41,821 nucleotides of DNA from an uncultured Eubacterium sp. (GCA_948579355.1 CAPAOV010000024.1:1-41821); one strand, 5' to 3'; positions 24,541 through 33,973 are shown, counted from the first letter of the stretch. The notes: generated by a model from the sequence alone, not told the origin. Numbers and translations are program-made.

Positions 24541-26542
24541 ACATGAATTGGAACAATATATAAAAAAACAGGCGGAAAATATTCCTACGCCGCCGGAGTT
24601 ATCACCCGAAGCCGTGGAAAAAAGATTATCCGGTATGCCCCAAAAGAACAAGAACCCCTTGCGCCCCCGCAGCGGTCTGGTGGCTGCGGCTGCTTGTATG
24701 CTTCTTTTATTAGTCGGGGGAATCACTGCCAGACAATTGCTTATCACCTCCCCGCCCAAGAATACGGTGAAACCGGAAACAATAGCAGGGAATCCGGCGC
24801 CGGAGGAAATACCGCAAGACATTTCCGGCTATGAGAACGCCTACGAAGTCCTGCAGGAATACAGAGAAATACAAGAACAGGAAACCGATATGGTTTTCGA
24901 AGAAAATGCATCTGCGGCTGACGCAGACAGAACGAGAGACACAGAAAAAGAGGCGTTATCACCGGATAAACAGTATAAAGCTTCCAGCGGCAGCGGCTCC
25001 TCTGACTACTCGGATACCGATGTTCAGGTAGAGGGTGTCATGGAGGGTGACATTGTAAAAACGGACGGCCGCTATATTTACACATTACAGAAAGGGAGTG
25101 TGGGAAGCTCCGTCACAATTTACAGCGTCAATGGGAAAGAGGTCGCGAAAGTTTCTGATATAGATATGGAAAACTGCAATGTAAACGAGATGTATGTAGA
25201 AAAGAACCGGCTCATCGTGATTTCCTCCCTGTGGGAAGAGAATAACAGGAGATATGAAGATAAGGATATTTATTATCCGTCATCGGGAACAACGCAAATC
25301 AGCATATATGACATTGAAAATCCGACTTACCCGGAAAAACTTCTCTCACAGAAACAAAGCGGTAATTTTACGACTTCGCGGATATCCGGAGGTTACTTGT
25401 ATACCTTTAGCCAATATAGCGTAAATACGGCTAAATTGGAGGAAGATACTCCGGAAACGTATATTCCGCTCATCAACGACACATGTATAAAAAGTGAGAA
25501 TGTACGCTGCATTTCCAATGACGCCAGTTGCCGCTATATGGTTATGACGTCCCTTCCTCTGGACGGCACATCTGGATTCAGTGATTCGATTTGCGCACTC
25601 GGAGGGGCCGATGTATACTATGTAAGCAACGAAAATATTTACTGCACGAACCGTGCAAACAGCAGTGGAAGCTTCGGTAGAATCTTCGACGAATCTTTTA
25701 CCAATATCTCCAAGTACTCTTATGATAATGGCTCTTTTCGCTTTGTTGCCAAACGGAAAGTCCGCGGTATCATAAAGGATTCCTACTATATGCATGAATA
25801 CAAGGGAAACTTGTGTTACGTCTATACCCGTACCCACTCAAACGGAAAGACATCCAATGGTATTGTGACATTAGATTCTCATTTGAAAAAGCTGGGCGAA
25901 TTGGATAAATTAGGCAAAAATGAACGTATTTATTCTTCTTATTACATGGACAATATCGCCTACTTTGTCACCTATCGGGAAACTGACCCCGTCTTCGCCG
26001 TTGATTTAAGCGATGCCTCCAACCTGAAACTTCTGTCCGAGTTAAAAATCCCCGGTTTTTCTTCCTATCTGCACTCGTTCGGAGACGGACTGCTGTTAGG
26101 GATTGGACAGGAGGAATCGAATGAGGATAACGATTGGGAAATGTGTGCGAAACTTTCCATCTTTTCGATTAAAGATAACCACGACATTCAGGAAATTTGC
26201 AAAAAACTGCTCCGTTCCGACTCCAAAAGAGAGCTTTTTTCCTCAACAATCGCCGCCGATAACCACAAAGCAATCTTTGTCGACGAAGAACGTAAACTTT
26301 TCGGTTTTGGAATCCAATATGATACTTATACACAATCAAAACTGGACAGCCGCTATGAAGTATACAGCTATGCCGGCAATAAATTGCAAAAAATACTTTC
26401 CCAGAAAAATGTCTTTTCCTATAGCGATGTCAGAGGAATAAGAATTGGCGAATATTTCTATGTCGTTGAGCCGGAACAGGGGATTACGGTTTATTCCATG
26501 CCCGAAGCCGGACAGACAAAACCGATGCAAAAAGTAAATTAG
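24533..26542 (+). CDS. Membrane protein with C-terminal beta-propeller domain (PF09826 type)
   Basis: A 669-residue single-pass membrane protein. Residues 1-48 are a cytoplasmic, anti-sigma-like N-terminus (MNEHELEQYIKKQ), residues 49-71 a membrane helix and 72-160 an acidic linker. The extracellular domain from about 164 opens with VQVEGVMEGDIVKTDGRYIY, the PF09826 hallmark, and continues to the end as repeated four-stranded blades. I chose ATG at 24533 after AAAGGAGG; the upstream frame overlaps the sigma gene. Coupling with the sigma factor suggests a surface-sensing pair in which the propeller protein restrains the sigma factor. That role is inferred, since canonical zinc anti-sigma motifs are not seen. 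Confidence 0.85.
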   Translation: MNEHELEQYIKKQAENIPTPPELSPEAVEKRLSGMPQKNKNPLRPRSGLVAAAACMLLLLVGGITARQLLITSPPKNTVKPETIAGNPAPEEIPQDISGYENAYEVLQEYREIQEQETDMVFEENASAADADRTRDTEKEALSPDKQYKASSGSGSSDYSDTDVQVEGVMEGDIVKTDGRYIYTLQKGSVGSSVTIYSVNGKEVAKVSDIDMENCNVNEMYVEKNRLIVISSLWEENNRRYEDKDIYYPSSGTTQISIYDIENPTYPEKLLSQKQSGNFTTSRISGGYLYTFSQYSVNTAKLEEDTPETYIPLINDTCIKSENVRCISNDASCRYMVMTSLPLDGTSGFSDSICALGGADVYYVSNENIYCTNRANSSGSFGRIFDESFTNISKYSYDNGSFRFVAKRKVRGIIKDSYYMHEYKGNLCYVYTRTHSNGKTSNGIVTLDSHLKKLGELDKLGKNERIYSSYYMDNIAYFVTYRETDPVFAVDLSDASNLKLLSELKIPGFSSYLHSFGDGLLLGIGQEESNEDNDWEMCAKLSIFSIKDNHDIQEICKKLLRSDSKRELFSSTIAADNHKAIFVDEERKLFGFGIQYDTYTQSKLDSRYEVYSYAGNKLQKILSQKNVFSYSDVRGIRIGEYFYVVEPEQGITVYSMPEAGQTKPMQKVN

Positions 26543-26543
26543 G

Positions 26544-26572
26544 TTGCATTTCCCGCCAAAACGTGATACAGT
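26544..26572 (+). promoter_or_regulatory. Promoter of the right DUF1292 gene
   Basis: TTGCAT (26544-26549), 17-nt spacer, TACAGT (26567-26572), starting 2 bp after the propeller stop codon. Confidence 0.55.
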
Positions 26573-26606
26573 TGTCCTATCTTTGAAAAGGGAGGATTTA
26601 ATTAAC

Positions 26607-26984
26607 ATGGCTGATATTGATTATAGCGAATTAGAAGAATTGACTTTAAATATGGAAGACGAAAACGGCGTCGTAACAGAATGTGAACTGCAATTTGTCT
26701 TTGAGTATGAGGACAAAGATTATGGCGCATTTTGCGAAGTTGACAGTGATACCGGCGAATTCTATTTCTTTGTCATGAATGGTAAAACCAATTGGAAAGG
26801 CGAACCGGAATTGGAAATTGAACCCGTGGAAGACGAAGAACTTCTGGAACAGCTTGTTGTTGTTCTGCAGCAGATTATTGATGAAGAAATGAATGAGGAT
26901 GATGAGGACGACGAACCGGAATTAGAAGACGATGAAGATGATAGCGTATGGGATGAATTTATCCACAAAAAACTGGAAGAGTAA
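26607..26984 (+). CDS. DUF1292 domain protein (right copy)
   Basis: A 125-residue, strongly acidic protein of unknown function. It aligns with the left copy: LTLNMEDENGVVTECELQFVFEYE corresponds to the left beta-segments (split by D and E runs), then YFFVMN, a Glu/Asp-rich segment at about 93-114 and the closing WDEFIHKKLEE. The ATG at 26607 follows GGGAGG; the longer frame from 26544 begins inside the promoter. Unlike the rest of the duplicated set it keeps the + orientation and lies 5 kb from the transferase, so it was moved or inverted separately. Confidence 0.87.
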   Translation: MADIDYSELEELTLNMEDENGVVTECELQFVFEYEDKDYGAFCEVDSDTGEFYFFVMNGKTNWKGEPELEIEPVEDEELLEQLVVVLQQIIDEEMNEDDEDDEPELEDDEDDSVWDEFIHKKLEE

Positions 26985-27031
26985 TACAAATCTCTATTTT
27001 CAGCGCAACACAATTATATGAATCTAAAAGC

Positions 27032-27081
27032 ACCCGTTACACACCAGTATGTTTCAAAACAGATGTGTAACGGGTACTTTT
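27032..27081. terminator. Terminator after DUF1292 and the FeoB-associated gene
   Basis: A 12-bp stem ACCCGTTACACA/TGTGTAACGGGT with a T-rich tail on + (ACTTTTT) and a shorter one on - (GCTTTT). Serves both convergent transcripts. Confidence 0.82.
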
Positions 27082-27087
27082 TACACT

Positions 27088-27258
27088 CTATAAATTTTCC
27101 TCTTTTTCCCCGTCCGGCTTCTCCTTTTTATCACAGTTACCACAATCTCCGTGACAGCCAAAACACATAGGGGAATCTTTTTTATGTGCGACATATGTGA
27201 GAATAAAAATGGTCGCAACAACAATGAGTACCAAAATCAGTATACTTACCCAATTCAA
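27088..27258 (-). CDS. FeoB-associated Cys-rich membrane protein
   Basis: A 56-residue protein read directly from the sequence. An N-terminal membrane helix (about residues 3-23, VSILILVLIVVATIFIL) is followed by the cysteine cluster CFGCHGDCGNC (C32, C35, C39, C42) and a charged Lys/Glu tail, which is the PF12669 pattern. Family members usually sit beside feoB and are thought to assist ferrous iron uptake. No feoA or feoB occurs in this window. The start is TTG at 27258, eight bases after GGAGG. It lies 24 bp after the xylanase gene and appears to end that operon. Confidence 0.85.
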   Translation of the reverse strand: MNWVSILILVLIVVATIFILTYVAHKKDSPMCFGCHGDCGNCDKKEKPDGEKEENL

Positions 27259-27282
27259 GGCTGCCGCCTCCCTTTCCCTCTT

Positions 27283-28914
27283 TTATTCTGGTTTCATCAC
27301 ATTCAGGACTGCAAAATATGACGGTTTCGCCGCATAATCGCCGCCAAACAGCGCCGGATAGCTTGCTTCTCCCTTAAAATCCGTAAGCCATGTATCCGCG
27401 TCTGTCAATCCCCAGAACGTAACGCCCGTAATATTTATCTTTTGGTTCCTCTTACAATCCGTCAGCATCCGAAACAGCATTTCATATTTATCGGCTAGCT
27501 TCTTCTGTGTGGCAACAGCGGTATTCGGCGTATGGATATCCAGTTCCGTCAACTGTATCTCAATCTTTCCCGGGTCAATCTGATTATATTTCTGAATCGC
27601 CACTTTCACCGTGGCAAGCGTAGGATAGTCCAAAAGGTAGTGAGACTGCATTCCCATCCCGTCACAAATCCCCGCCTCGTACAGATTTTTCAGCACATGA
27701 TACAATTTATCCCGTTTGTCCGTATTATATTCATTATAATCATTCAAAAACAGCTTCACATCTTTATCGGCATACCGTCTTGCAAAGGTAAACGCATCCG
27801 TAATATAACTCTCGTCGCCATATACGCGATACCAATTCGACTTCGTGCGGTAGTCCCCTTCATCCGTCACGACCTCGTTTGCCACATCCCATGCATATAC
27901 CAAACCCGGATAATGAGTCTGACAATAGGTGAGTACTTTCTTAATATAACTCTCCATACGCAAGCGCATTACGTCTTTCGTCACATATTCCTGATTCACA
28001 TCATACCCTTTATGGAAAAACCACTCCGGCGTCTGATTGTGCCATATCAGCGTATGTCCGCGAAGCTTTAGTCCGTTGTCAGAAGCCAGACGTAACACCT
28101 GCTCCAGATTCGCCTCATTGATAAGGACATCTGTATCCTTTCCTTTTTCCACATTGTCAGAACTAAGTAATACATGCGGTTTCATTTGGTTTTCCATCGT
28201 AATCGAATTAAATTGCTCGGAAATCAGTTCCTTTGCCTTGGCATAAGCGCCGGCGCCCTCCATCTGCCAAGTATTGGCGGCGACGCCAATTTTGAAATCT
28301 GCCTTATAAGTATCCTTTAACGTATTTTTTAATGTTGGAGCTTTCACTGCTACTTTCACCTTTACTTTCTTTCCACTATATGTTGTTGCCCTAATCGTTG
28401 CCTTTCCCACATACTGACCGGTAACAACTCCGTTTTTTACTGTTACAACATCATTATTGGACGACTTCCACGTAGCCTTGTCATTAGAGCTTCGGGGAGT
28501 CATTTTTGCGAACAACCGCACCGAATCATACTTGTTCAGCGTAAGGCTTTTTACCCTCTTGCCGTTCTTATTCGTCAGCAAAACGGATTTGGCGCCTTTT
28601 ACAACCGTTACTTTACACTTGAGACGCTTAGTTCTGCCCTTTCTTTTTACTTTGGCGGTAACTACCGTCTTCCCTTTTTTATAACCTCTTACTTTGCCGG
28701 AAGAAGATACGCGCGCCACTTTCTTCTTTGAGGAAGACCAGTATACGCGGGCACTCCCCTTTTCTTTTACTTTCAACTGAACGTTCTTCCCGATGGCAAT
28801 TGTCACCTTTTTCTTATTTAGCTTTCCTTTCACGGAAGCTGCACTCCGATTCCCACCCGCTGCCACTGATATGACCATCGCATACATCAGTACGCATGCT
28901 ATCGCTCTCTTCAC
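27283..28914 (-). CDS. Secreted GH10 endo-beta-1,4-xylanase with N-terminal Ig-like domains
   Basis: A 543-residue secreted hydrolase for the xylan backbone. A signal peptide (about residues 1-26) precedes two lysine-rich bacterial Ig-like (BIG2) domains at about 30-105 and 108-192, then the GH10 barrel from about 200. Catalytic acid/base is E347 in DVANEV and the nucleophile is E457 in QLTELDI. Substrate-site motifs ENQMKPH, GHTLIWHNQTPEWF and FWGLTD are present. The start is GTG at 28914 after AAAGGA. It starts 15 bp after the UvrD-like helicase gene, an unusual operon partner. The basic Ig-like part probably binds anionic wall polymers; no LPXTG or SLH anchor is seen. Confidence 0.92.
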   Translation of the reverse strand: MKRAIACVLMYAMVISVAAGGNRSAASVKGKLNKKKVTIAIGKNVQLKVKEKGSARVYWSSSKKKVARVSSSGKVRGYKKGKTVVTAKVKRKGRTKRLKCKVTVVKGAKSVLLTNKNGKRVKSLTLNKYDSVRLFAKMTPRSSNDKATWKSSNNDVVTVKNGVVTGQYVGKATIRATTYSGKKVKVKVAVKAPTLKNTLKDTYKADFKIGVAANTWQMEGAGAYAKAKELISEQFNSITMENQMKPHVLLSSDNVEKGKDTDVLINEANLEQVLRLASDNGLKLRGHTLIWHNQTPEWFFHKGYDVNQEYVTKDVMRLRMESYIKKVLTYCQTHYPGLVYAWDVANEVVTDEGDYRTKSNWYRVYGDESYITDAFTFARRYADKDVKLFLNDYNEYNTDKRDKLYHVLKNLYEAGICDGMGMQSHYLLDYPTLATVKVAIQKYNQIDPGKIEIQLTELDIHTPNTAVATQKKLADKYEMLFRMLTDCKRNQKINITGVTFWGLTDADTWLTDFKGEASYPALFGGDYAAKPSYFAVLNVMKPE

Positions 28915-28929
28915 TACTTTCGTTCCTTT

Positions 28930-30798
28930 CTATTTGTCCTTTGCCTTTTTTTGTAATTCCGGCGCCATTTCGTAAAGAAACCTCGAGGGCTCCATCTTTT
29001 TGTTAAAGCGCTCTTTTACAAAAGAAATATGTAAATGTCTCTTCGCTCTCGTCATCGCAACGTAGAGCATCCGGCGTTCCTCTTCTACCTCGCCCGCCTG
29101 TATGGATTTAGAATAAGGGCTGACCCCCTCATTCACCGTGGGAATAAAAACTACCTGAAATTCCAATCCCTTGGAGCCATGCATTGTCAGCAGGTTTATC
29201 GCGTCTTTTTCCTTTTGCTTCTTCTGCTGCTCCCTCTGCATCTCATCAAGCATCTCACCATAATTATCGACAAAAGAAAGCCATTCGGCCAGACTTTCTT
29301 TCTCTTTTGCCGTTTCCTGTATCTCATCCAACACTTCAAACCAATCCTGAACATCCGCGTTCCGCTCTTTCGCATATTGCGTAAGAAACTCATCATAACC
29401 GATACCCTTACGGATATAATGCAGAGCCGAATAGGGCGACAGGCTCTTCAGGGTAAACAGTTGCGTCTCAAACTCTTCAAGACGCTCCAGCATCCATAAT
29501 TGTTTCTTTCTGATATAATACGAGCGCAATGCTTCAAAGGATACTTCCGGTTTCTCAAAAGCCGCCCTGCTGAGATATCTTACCGGACGGTTACATATCT
29601 TGAGGAATTTTGCCCGACTGTAGTTCCCCAGAGCAATTTTCACATAACAGAGCAAATCTCCCGCCAGCCACGTATCAAAAATGTTCGGTACTCTTTCTTT
29701 CATGATAAAAGGCAGTCCGTGCTCCATAAGTTTTCCGGCAACCGTGCGCATCTGCGTATTCGTGCGGAACAACACCGCCATATCCTTATAAGCGATTCCT
29801 TGCTGCCGATATCCCTCCAACTGTCTGACAATCTCATCGGCTTCGGTCGTCAGATTCTTATCCCGTCGGATACGGACGCCCTCTTTCTTACCGGTATGCG
29901 CCGTTAAATCTTTTTTATAGCGCTTTTTATTGTGGCGGATTAACTTTCCCGCCGCTTTCAAAATCTGGCTGGAACAACGGTAATTCACACCGAGCAAAAT
30001 CTGTTCCGCCGCCGGAAATTGCTTGGGAAACGAGAGCATAATATCCGGTTTGGCCCCGCGGAAACCATAAATCGACTGGTCATCATCCCCCACAACGAAT
30101 AAATTGTTCTCCGGCTTTGCAAGCATAAGTATGTTCTCGTATTGGAGCTGGTTAATATCCTGAAATTCATCAATAAGTATGTATTGGAATTGCTGCTGCC
30201 AGCGGAGCAGAATATCATTGCGCGCTTTCAGAAGTTGATAAGTATATACTATCATATCATCAAAATCAAGACAACGGTGTCTTTGTAATCTCTGCTGATA
30301 CCCCTGATAGAGTCCGCGGAAAATCTGTTCCGGACAGTGGATGGAGTAGTAACAATGAATATCAATACCATTCCCTTTTACCTTACTGATTTCTCTCTCT
30401 ATCTCTTCCAGAAATGTTTTGGTATCCTCCACCTCATAATTTATGTCGCGCAGCGCTTCTTCCAGAAAGCGCATCTTAAGCGCCGGCGTGACAATATCCT
30501 TTCCTTCATAGTGATAAGCCGCCCGTAGAATACGAAAAAAAATAGAATGAAATGTGCCAAACTGTACGGGCAGATGTTTCCCGCCCATCATCTCATCAAA
30601 ACGCTGCTGCATCTCCAGCGCCGCCATTTTAGAAAAGGTGACGACGAGTATTTTATGTGCAGGCACTCTATAGTCTTCAATCAGTGTCTTGATGCGATTC
30701 GTAATTACATATGTCTTGCCGACACCGGGGCCCGCCAGAACCATGGCCGGCCCCTCGTGATGGCAAATTGCCTTATACTGCTCCTCATTGTGCGTCAT
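28930..30798 (-). CDS. UvrD/PcrA-like superfamily 1 DNA helicase
   Basis: A 622-residue SF1A ATP-dependent 3'-5' helicase. Motifs in order are the Q-motif near NEEQYKAI, Walker A GPGVGKT at 23-29, Walker B LIDEFQDIN at about 213, GDDDQSIYGFRGA (motif III), NYRCSSQIL (motif IV), TMHGSKGLEFQVVF (motif V) and LYVAMTRAKRHL (motif VI). At 622 residues it is shorter than UvrD/PcrA (about 720-750), with a reduced 2B/C-terminal part. The start overlaps the gltX stop by 14 nt, so it is translationally coupled to gltX. It probably acts in repair or resolving replication conflicts; the housekeeping pcrA is likely elsewhere. Confidence 0.9.
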   Translation of the reverse strand: MTHNEEQYKAICHHEGPAMVLAGPGVGKTYVITNRIKTLIEDYRVPAHKILVVTFSKMAALEMQQRFDEMMGGKHLPVQFGTFHSIFFRILRAAYHYEGKDIVTPALKMRFLEEALRDINYEVEDTKTFLEEIEREISKVKGNGIDIHCYYSIHCPEQIFRGLYQGYQQRLQRHRCLDFDDMIVYTYQLLKARNDILLRWQQQFQYILIDEFQDINQLQYENILMLAKPENNLFVVGDDDQSIYGFRGAKPDIMLSFPKQFPAAEQILLGVNYRCSSQILKAAGKLIRHNKKRYKKDLTAHTGKKEGVRIRRDKNLTTEADEIVRQLEGYRQQGIAYKDMAVLFRTNTQMRTVAGKLMEHGLPFIMKERVPNIFDTWLAGDLLCYVKIALGNYSRAKFLKICNRPVRYLSRAAFEKPEVSFEALRSYYIRKKQLWMLERLEEFETQLFTLKSLSPYSALHYIRKGIGYDEFLTQYAKERNADVQDWFEVLDEIQETAKEKESLAEWLSFVDNYGEMLDEMQREQQKKQKEKDAINLLTMHGSKGLEFQVVFIPTVNEGVSPYSKSIQAGEVEEERRMLYVAMTRAKRHLHISFVKERFNKKMEPSRFLYEMAPELQKKAKDK

Positions 30799-32251
30799 TC
30801 AATAACTCGATTCCCTTTCTAATGCGCCGCAAAGATTCCTCCTTGCCGAGTATTTCCATAATCTCATAGGCACCCCCCGGCGTCATCTGCTTTCCGGAAA
30901 CAGCCGTCCGCAACGGCCAGAGAGCCAAACCGTTTTTGCACTCCCGTTCGGCCACATAGGCTTTGACAACAGCTTCCAACGTTCCGTGGTTAAATTCTTC
31001 CAGCTCTTCCAGACGCGGCAGTAAATCAAGTAATACTTCCTTTGAATTTTCGGTATTCGTCTTCATCTTCTTGTGCGTATACATACTTACCTCATATGTC
31101 GGTAAGTCCTCAAAGAAATCAATCTTTTCCGCAATATCCGGAAACACTTCAATACGTGTCTTCACAAGGTCGGCAATCGCCTTGATATCAATATCTTTCG
31201 TAATTACTTTTTTTATTTCCGGCAATGCATACTCATAGTATTTCTCATCTTCCATCGCCTTAATATACTCGCCGTTCATCCAGCGCAGCTTCACAAGGTC
31301 AAATACTGCCGGTGATTTATTGATGCGGGTATAGTCAAAAACTTCCTCCAGTTCTTTTAAGGAGAATATTTCCCTGTCTTCGGCAGGACTCCAGCCAAGC
31401 AGGGCAACATAATTTACGACGGCCTCCGGCAAAAAGCCCAATTCCATTAAATCCTCAAAAGAGGACGCGCCGCCTCGCTTTGCCAGCTTTTTATGATTTT
31501 CATCCGTAATAATCGGACAGTGGACATACTCGGGAATCTCCCATCCAAACGCCTGATAGAGACGGTTATATTTTGGCGCCGAAGATAAATATTCATTGCC
31601 GCGTACAACATGGGTAATCCCCATCAGATGGTCGTCAATTACGTTAGCAAAATTATAGGTCGGATATCCGTCGGATTTAATCAGAACCATATCGTCCAAG
31701 TCTTCATTTGGCGCAGTAATATCGCCATAAATAACATCGTGGAACGTCGTCTCGCCCTCAGTCGGATTGTTCTGGCGGATAACATAAGGAATGCCCGCCT
31801 TGAGTTTCTCTTCGATTTCTTCTTTCCCCAACTGAAGACAATGTTTATCGTATTTGGCAGCTTTTTCTCCCTTTTTCTCTGCCTCGTCGTGAAGTTCCTG
31901 CAATCTCTCTTTTGTGCAGAAACAGTAATATGCCTCTCCTTTTTCTACCAACTGCTTGGCATATTCCAGATAGATGCCCGACTTCACGCGCTCGCTCTGC
32001 ACATAAGGCCCGAAGCCGCCGTCCTTATCTGGCCCTTCATCATGGTGCAGTCCGGCCTGTTCCATCGTCTTATATATCAGCTCAAGAGCTCCCTCAACAA
32101 AACGCTTCTGGTCAGTGTCCTCAATACGAAGAAGGAAATCCCCTCCCGCATGTTTGGCAATCAGGTACTCATACAACGCTGTCCGCAAATTGCCGACATG
32201 CATCTTCCCCGTCGGACTCGGGGCATACCGTGTTCGAATTTTCTCACTCAT
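30785..32251 (-). CDS. gltX: Glutamyl-tRNA synthetase
   Basis: A 488-residue class I aminoacyl-tRNA synthetase charging tRNA-Glu. The HIGH-type signature is HVGN in PSPTGKMHVGNLRTALY, and the KMSKS equivalent is KLAKR in DENHKKLAKRGG. RIEDTDQKR and the C-terminal anticodon-binding helical domain are present. I chose ATG at 32251 (MSEKIRTRYAPSPTG) with AGAGGT upstream; an in-frame ATG at 32272 is possible. It follows the cytidylate-kinase-like gene closely and overlaps the helicase. Confidence 0.96.
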   Translation of the reverse strand: MSEKIRTRYAPSPTGKMHVGNLRTALYEYLIAKHAGGDFLLRIEDTDQKRFVEGALELIYKTMEQAGLHHDEGPDKDGGFGPYVQSERVKSGIYLEYAKQLVEKGEAYYCFCTKERLQELHDEAEKKGEKAAKYDKHCLQLGKEEIEEKLKAGIPYVIRQNNPTEGETTFHDVIYGDITAPNEDLDDMVLIKSDGYPTYNFANVIDDHLMGITHVVRGNEYLSSAPKYNRLYQAFGWEIPEYVHCPIITDENHKKLAKRGGASSFEDLMELGFLPEAVVNYVALLGWSPAEDREIFSLKELEEVFDYTRINKSPAVFDLVKLRWMNGEYIKAMEDEKYYEYALPEIKKVITKDIDIKAIADLVKTRIEVFPDIAEKIDFFEDLPTYEVSMYTHKKMKTNTENSKEVLLDLLPRLEELEEFNHGTLEAVVKAYVAERECKNGLALWPLRTAVSGKQMTPGGAYEIMEILGKEESLRRIRKGIELLNDAQ

Positions 32252-32273
32252 AACTTTACCTCTCGTTTTCATC

Positions 32274-32888
32274 CTATTTCATCGTATCCAAATACGCTTT
32301 CACACATGCTACCGTATCTTCCATGCTGCCTAAATCACTGCGAATAGCCATGTCATAATTTAACACGTTATCCCAGCGCTCGCCGGAATGATACTTGTAA
32401 TAATTGGCTCTGCTCTTGTCCTTTTTCATTACCGTCTCCGCCGCCTTGTTTTTTGATATGCCCTCAACTTCAATGGCTCTCTTTATGCGGAAATCCAAAG
32501 ACGCATGAACAAACAGATTCACAACGTTTTCCCGCTCTTTTAAAATATAATCAGCACACCTGCCGACAATCACGCACGGCCCCTCTTCCGCCACACTGCG
32601 AATCACTTTCGACTGCGCCAGAAAAATGCGGTCGTCCAGCGACAGACCAGAAAAACCAATATCCTGATTCGAATAGACATTCATCCCCATGGCAATAGAA
32701 TAGAGCAGGCTGTTACTTGCTTTGTCTTCGGCACGCGCAAAGGCAGCTTCCGCAAATCCGGTATCTTTCGCTGCTCTGGAAATAATTTCATTATCATAGA
32801 ATGGCAGTGAATAAGCATCCGCCAGTCTTTTTCCTATTTCGCGCCCCCCGCTTCCGTACTGCCTTGTAATTGTAATCACTCGATTCAT
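32274..32888 (-). CDS. Cytidylate kinase-like family protein
   Basis: A 204-residue P-loop protein of the cytidylate-kinase-like group (PF13189), not the canonical Cmk. The P-loop GSGGREIG is at about 11-18, then LPFYDNEIISRAAKDTGF and the closing KSRANYYKYHSGERWDN region typical of the family. The nucleotide substrate is not established. I chose ATG at 32888 (MNRVITITRQYGSGG) with GAGGGA upstream. It is the first gene of the gltX operon. Confidence 0.88.
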   Translation of the reverse strand: MNRVITITRQYGSGGREIGKRLADAYSLPFYDNEIISRAAKDTGFAEAAFARAEDKASNSLLYSIAMGMNVYSNQDIGFSGLSLDDRIFLAQSKVIRSVAEEGPCVIVGRCADYILKERENVVNLFVHASLDFRIKRAIEVEGISKNKAAETVMKKDKSRANYYKYHSGERWDNVLNYDMAIRSDLGSMEDTVACVKAYLDTMK

Positions 32889-32979
32889 AAAATCCCTCAT
32901 TTCTGCAAGATAAAATGCCCTTTACCTTTGCTTTCCTGCTACATAACCTGACGATGGCGGGCATTTCATATTTTCTTTC

Positions 32980-33008
32980 ATTATACTGATTTTTCTCCCG
33001 TTTCGCAA
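32980..33008 (-). promoter_or_regulatory. Promoter of the cytidylate-kinase-like/gltX operon
   Basis: Minus-strand TTGCGA (33003-33008), 17 nt, TATAAT (32980-32985). The leader of about 85 nt contains an 8-bp inverted repeat AAATGCCC/GGGCATTT. Confidence 0.7.
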
Positions 33009-33024
33009 GCACTGTGACGAGAAA

Positions 33025-33783
33025 TTATTTCTTAAAATAGGAATCGATTCCGTTTGCAATTCCTTTCACCATCTTCTTTTGATAAGAGGAAGATGCCATC
33101 TTCCTGTCCTCGCCCGGATTGCTCATAAAGCCCATTTCAACAATCGTAACCGGAACTTTACACCAGTTAATTCCCGTCATCGTATCCGTATACATAACGC
33201 CGCGGTTTTTCGCTCCCGTCGCTTTACAAAAAGCGGACAGAACTTTTTTTGACAGCGACTGGCTCGCCTTGCGGTTCTTCTTTGTCAGATATTTATTTTT
33301 ACTCGTAGGCGCAATCGTTAAAGCTCCTTTTACACTGGAACTTCCCGCGCTGTTTGCATGAATACGAATAAAGGCGTCCGCTTTTTTCGCATTTGCTATC
33401 TTCGCCCTGTCCACATTTGACAGCTTCACGTTATTTTTTGTGCGCACCATAATTACTTTATATCCCCGTTCCACCAGCTTTTTCTTCAGCTTCTTTGCCA
33501 CTTGAAGATTCAGCTTATATTCCGGCAGATGGGTAGCACATCCGCTTGTTCCTCCCGTAACCTTGGCTTTCCTTGTCTTTGACCCCGGCCCATTTGGCTC
33601 CGTAGCGCTCATTGCGCGTGTCTGATGTCCGGCATCAATCACAATGACTTTCTGCTTCTTTTCCTTTTTTTCCGGTGCCGACTGTGTTGTCTGCGCTGTT
33701 TCCGCCTTTCCCATTGTCACACAAAAGCTCCCTGTAAATACTGCCATAGCAAGCGCCAGTAAAATGATTCGTCTCGTTCTCAT
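33025..33783 (-). CDS. Secreted N-acetylmuramoyl-L-alanine amidase (Amidase_3)
   Basis: A 252-residue zinc amidase that cleaves the lactyl-peptide bond of peptidoglycan. A signal peptide covers about residues 1-28 and a short Lys-rich linker 35-45. Zinc ligands are H53 in DAGH, E88 in PEYKLN and H142 in RIHANS; the catalytic Glu is E216 in VEMGF. A 25-residue insertion between the first two ligands (TEPNGPGSKTRKAKVTGG) is typical of the Lachnospiraceae subgroup. No wall-binding repeats follow. The ATG at 33783 has GGAGGT upstream. Monocistronic. Confidence 0.92.
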   Translation of the reverse strand: MRTRRIILLALAMAVFTGSFCVTMGKAETAQTTQSAPEKKEKKQKVIVIDAGHQTRAMSATEPNGPGSKTRKAKVTGGTSGCATHLPEYKLNLQVAKKLKKKLVERGYKVIMVRTKNNVKLSNVDRAKIANAKKADAFIRIHANSAGSSSVKGALTIAPTSKNKYLTKKNRKASQSLSKKVLSAFCKATGAKNRGVMYTDTMTGINWCKVPVTIVEMGFMSNPGEDRKMASSSYQKKMVKGIANGIDSYFKK

Positions 33784-33817
33784 AAAGTACCTCCCCGTAT
33801 TTATAATCGCATAATGG

Positions 33818-33851
33818 AAAAAAAGACATCATCGGAGGATGACGTCTTTTT
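33818..33851. terminator. Terminator of tRNA-Leu
   Basis: Stem AAAAAGAC/GTCTTTTT extended by TCATC/GATGA (one mismatch), with seven T on the minus strand just after tRNA-Leu. Confidence 0.8.
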
Positions 33852-33853
33852 CA

Positions 33854-33936
33854 TGCGGAGTATGGGACTTGAACCCACACGCCCTACGAGCACATGATCC
33901 TTAGTCATGCCTGTCTGCCAATTCCAGCAACTCCGC
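33854..33936 (-). tRNA. tRNA-Leu (AAG anticodon)
   Basis: An 83-nt tRNA with acceptor GCGGAGT/ACTCCGC, discriminator A, a long class II variable arm and anticodon AAG in loop CTAAGGA. Confidence 0.94.
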
Positions 33937-33973
33937 ATATTATTCACTGACAGAAAAACTATCAGCGAATAAT

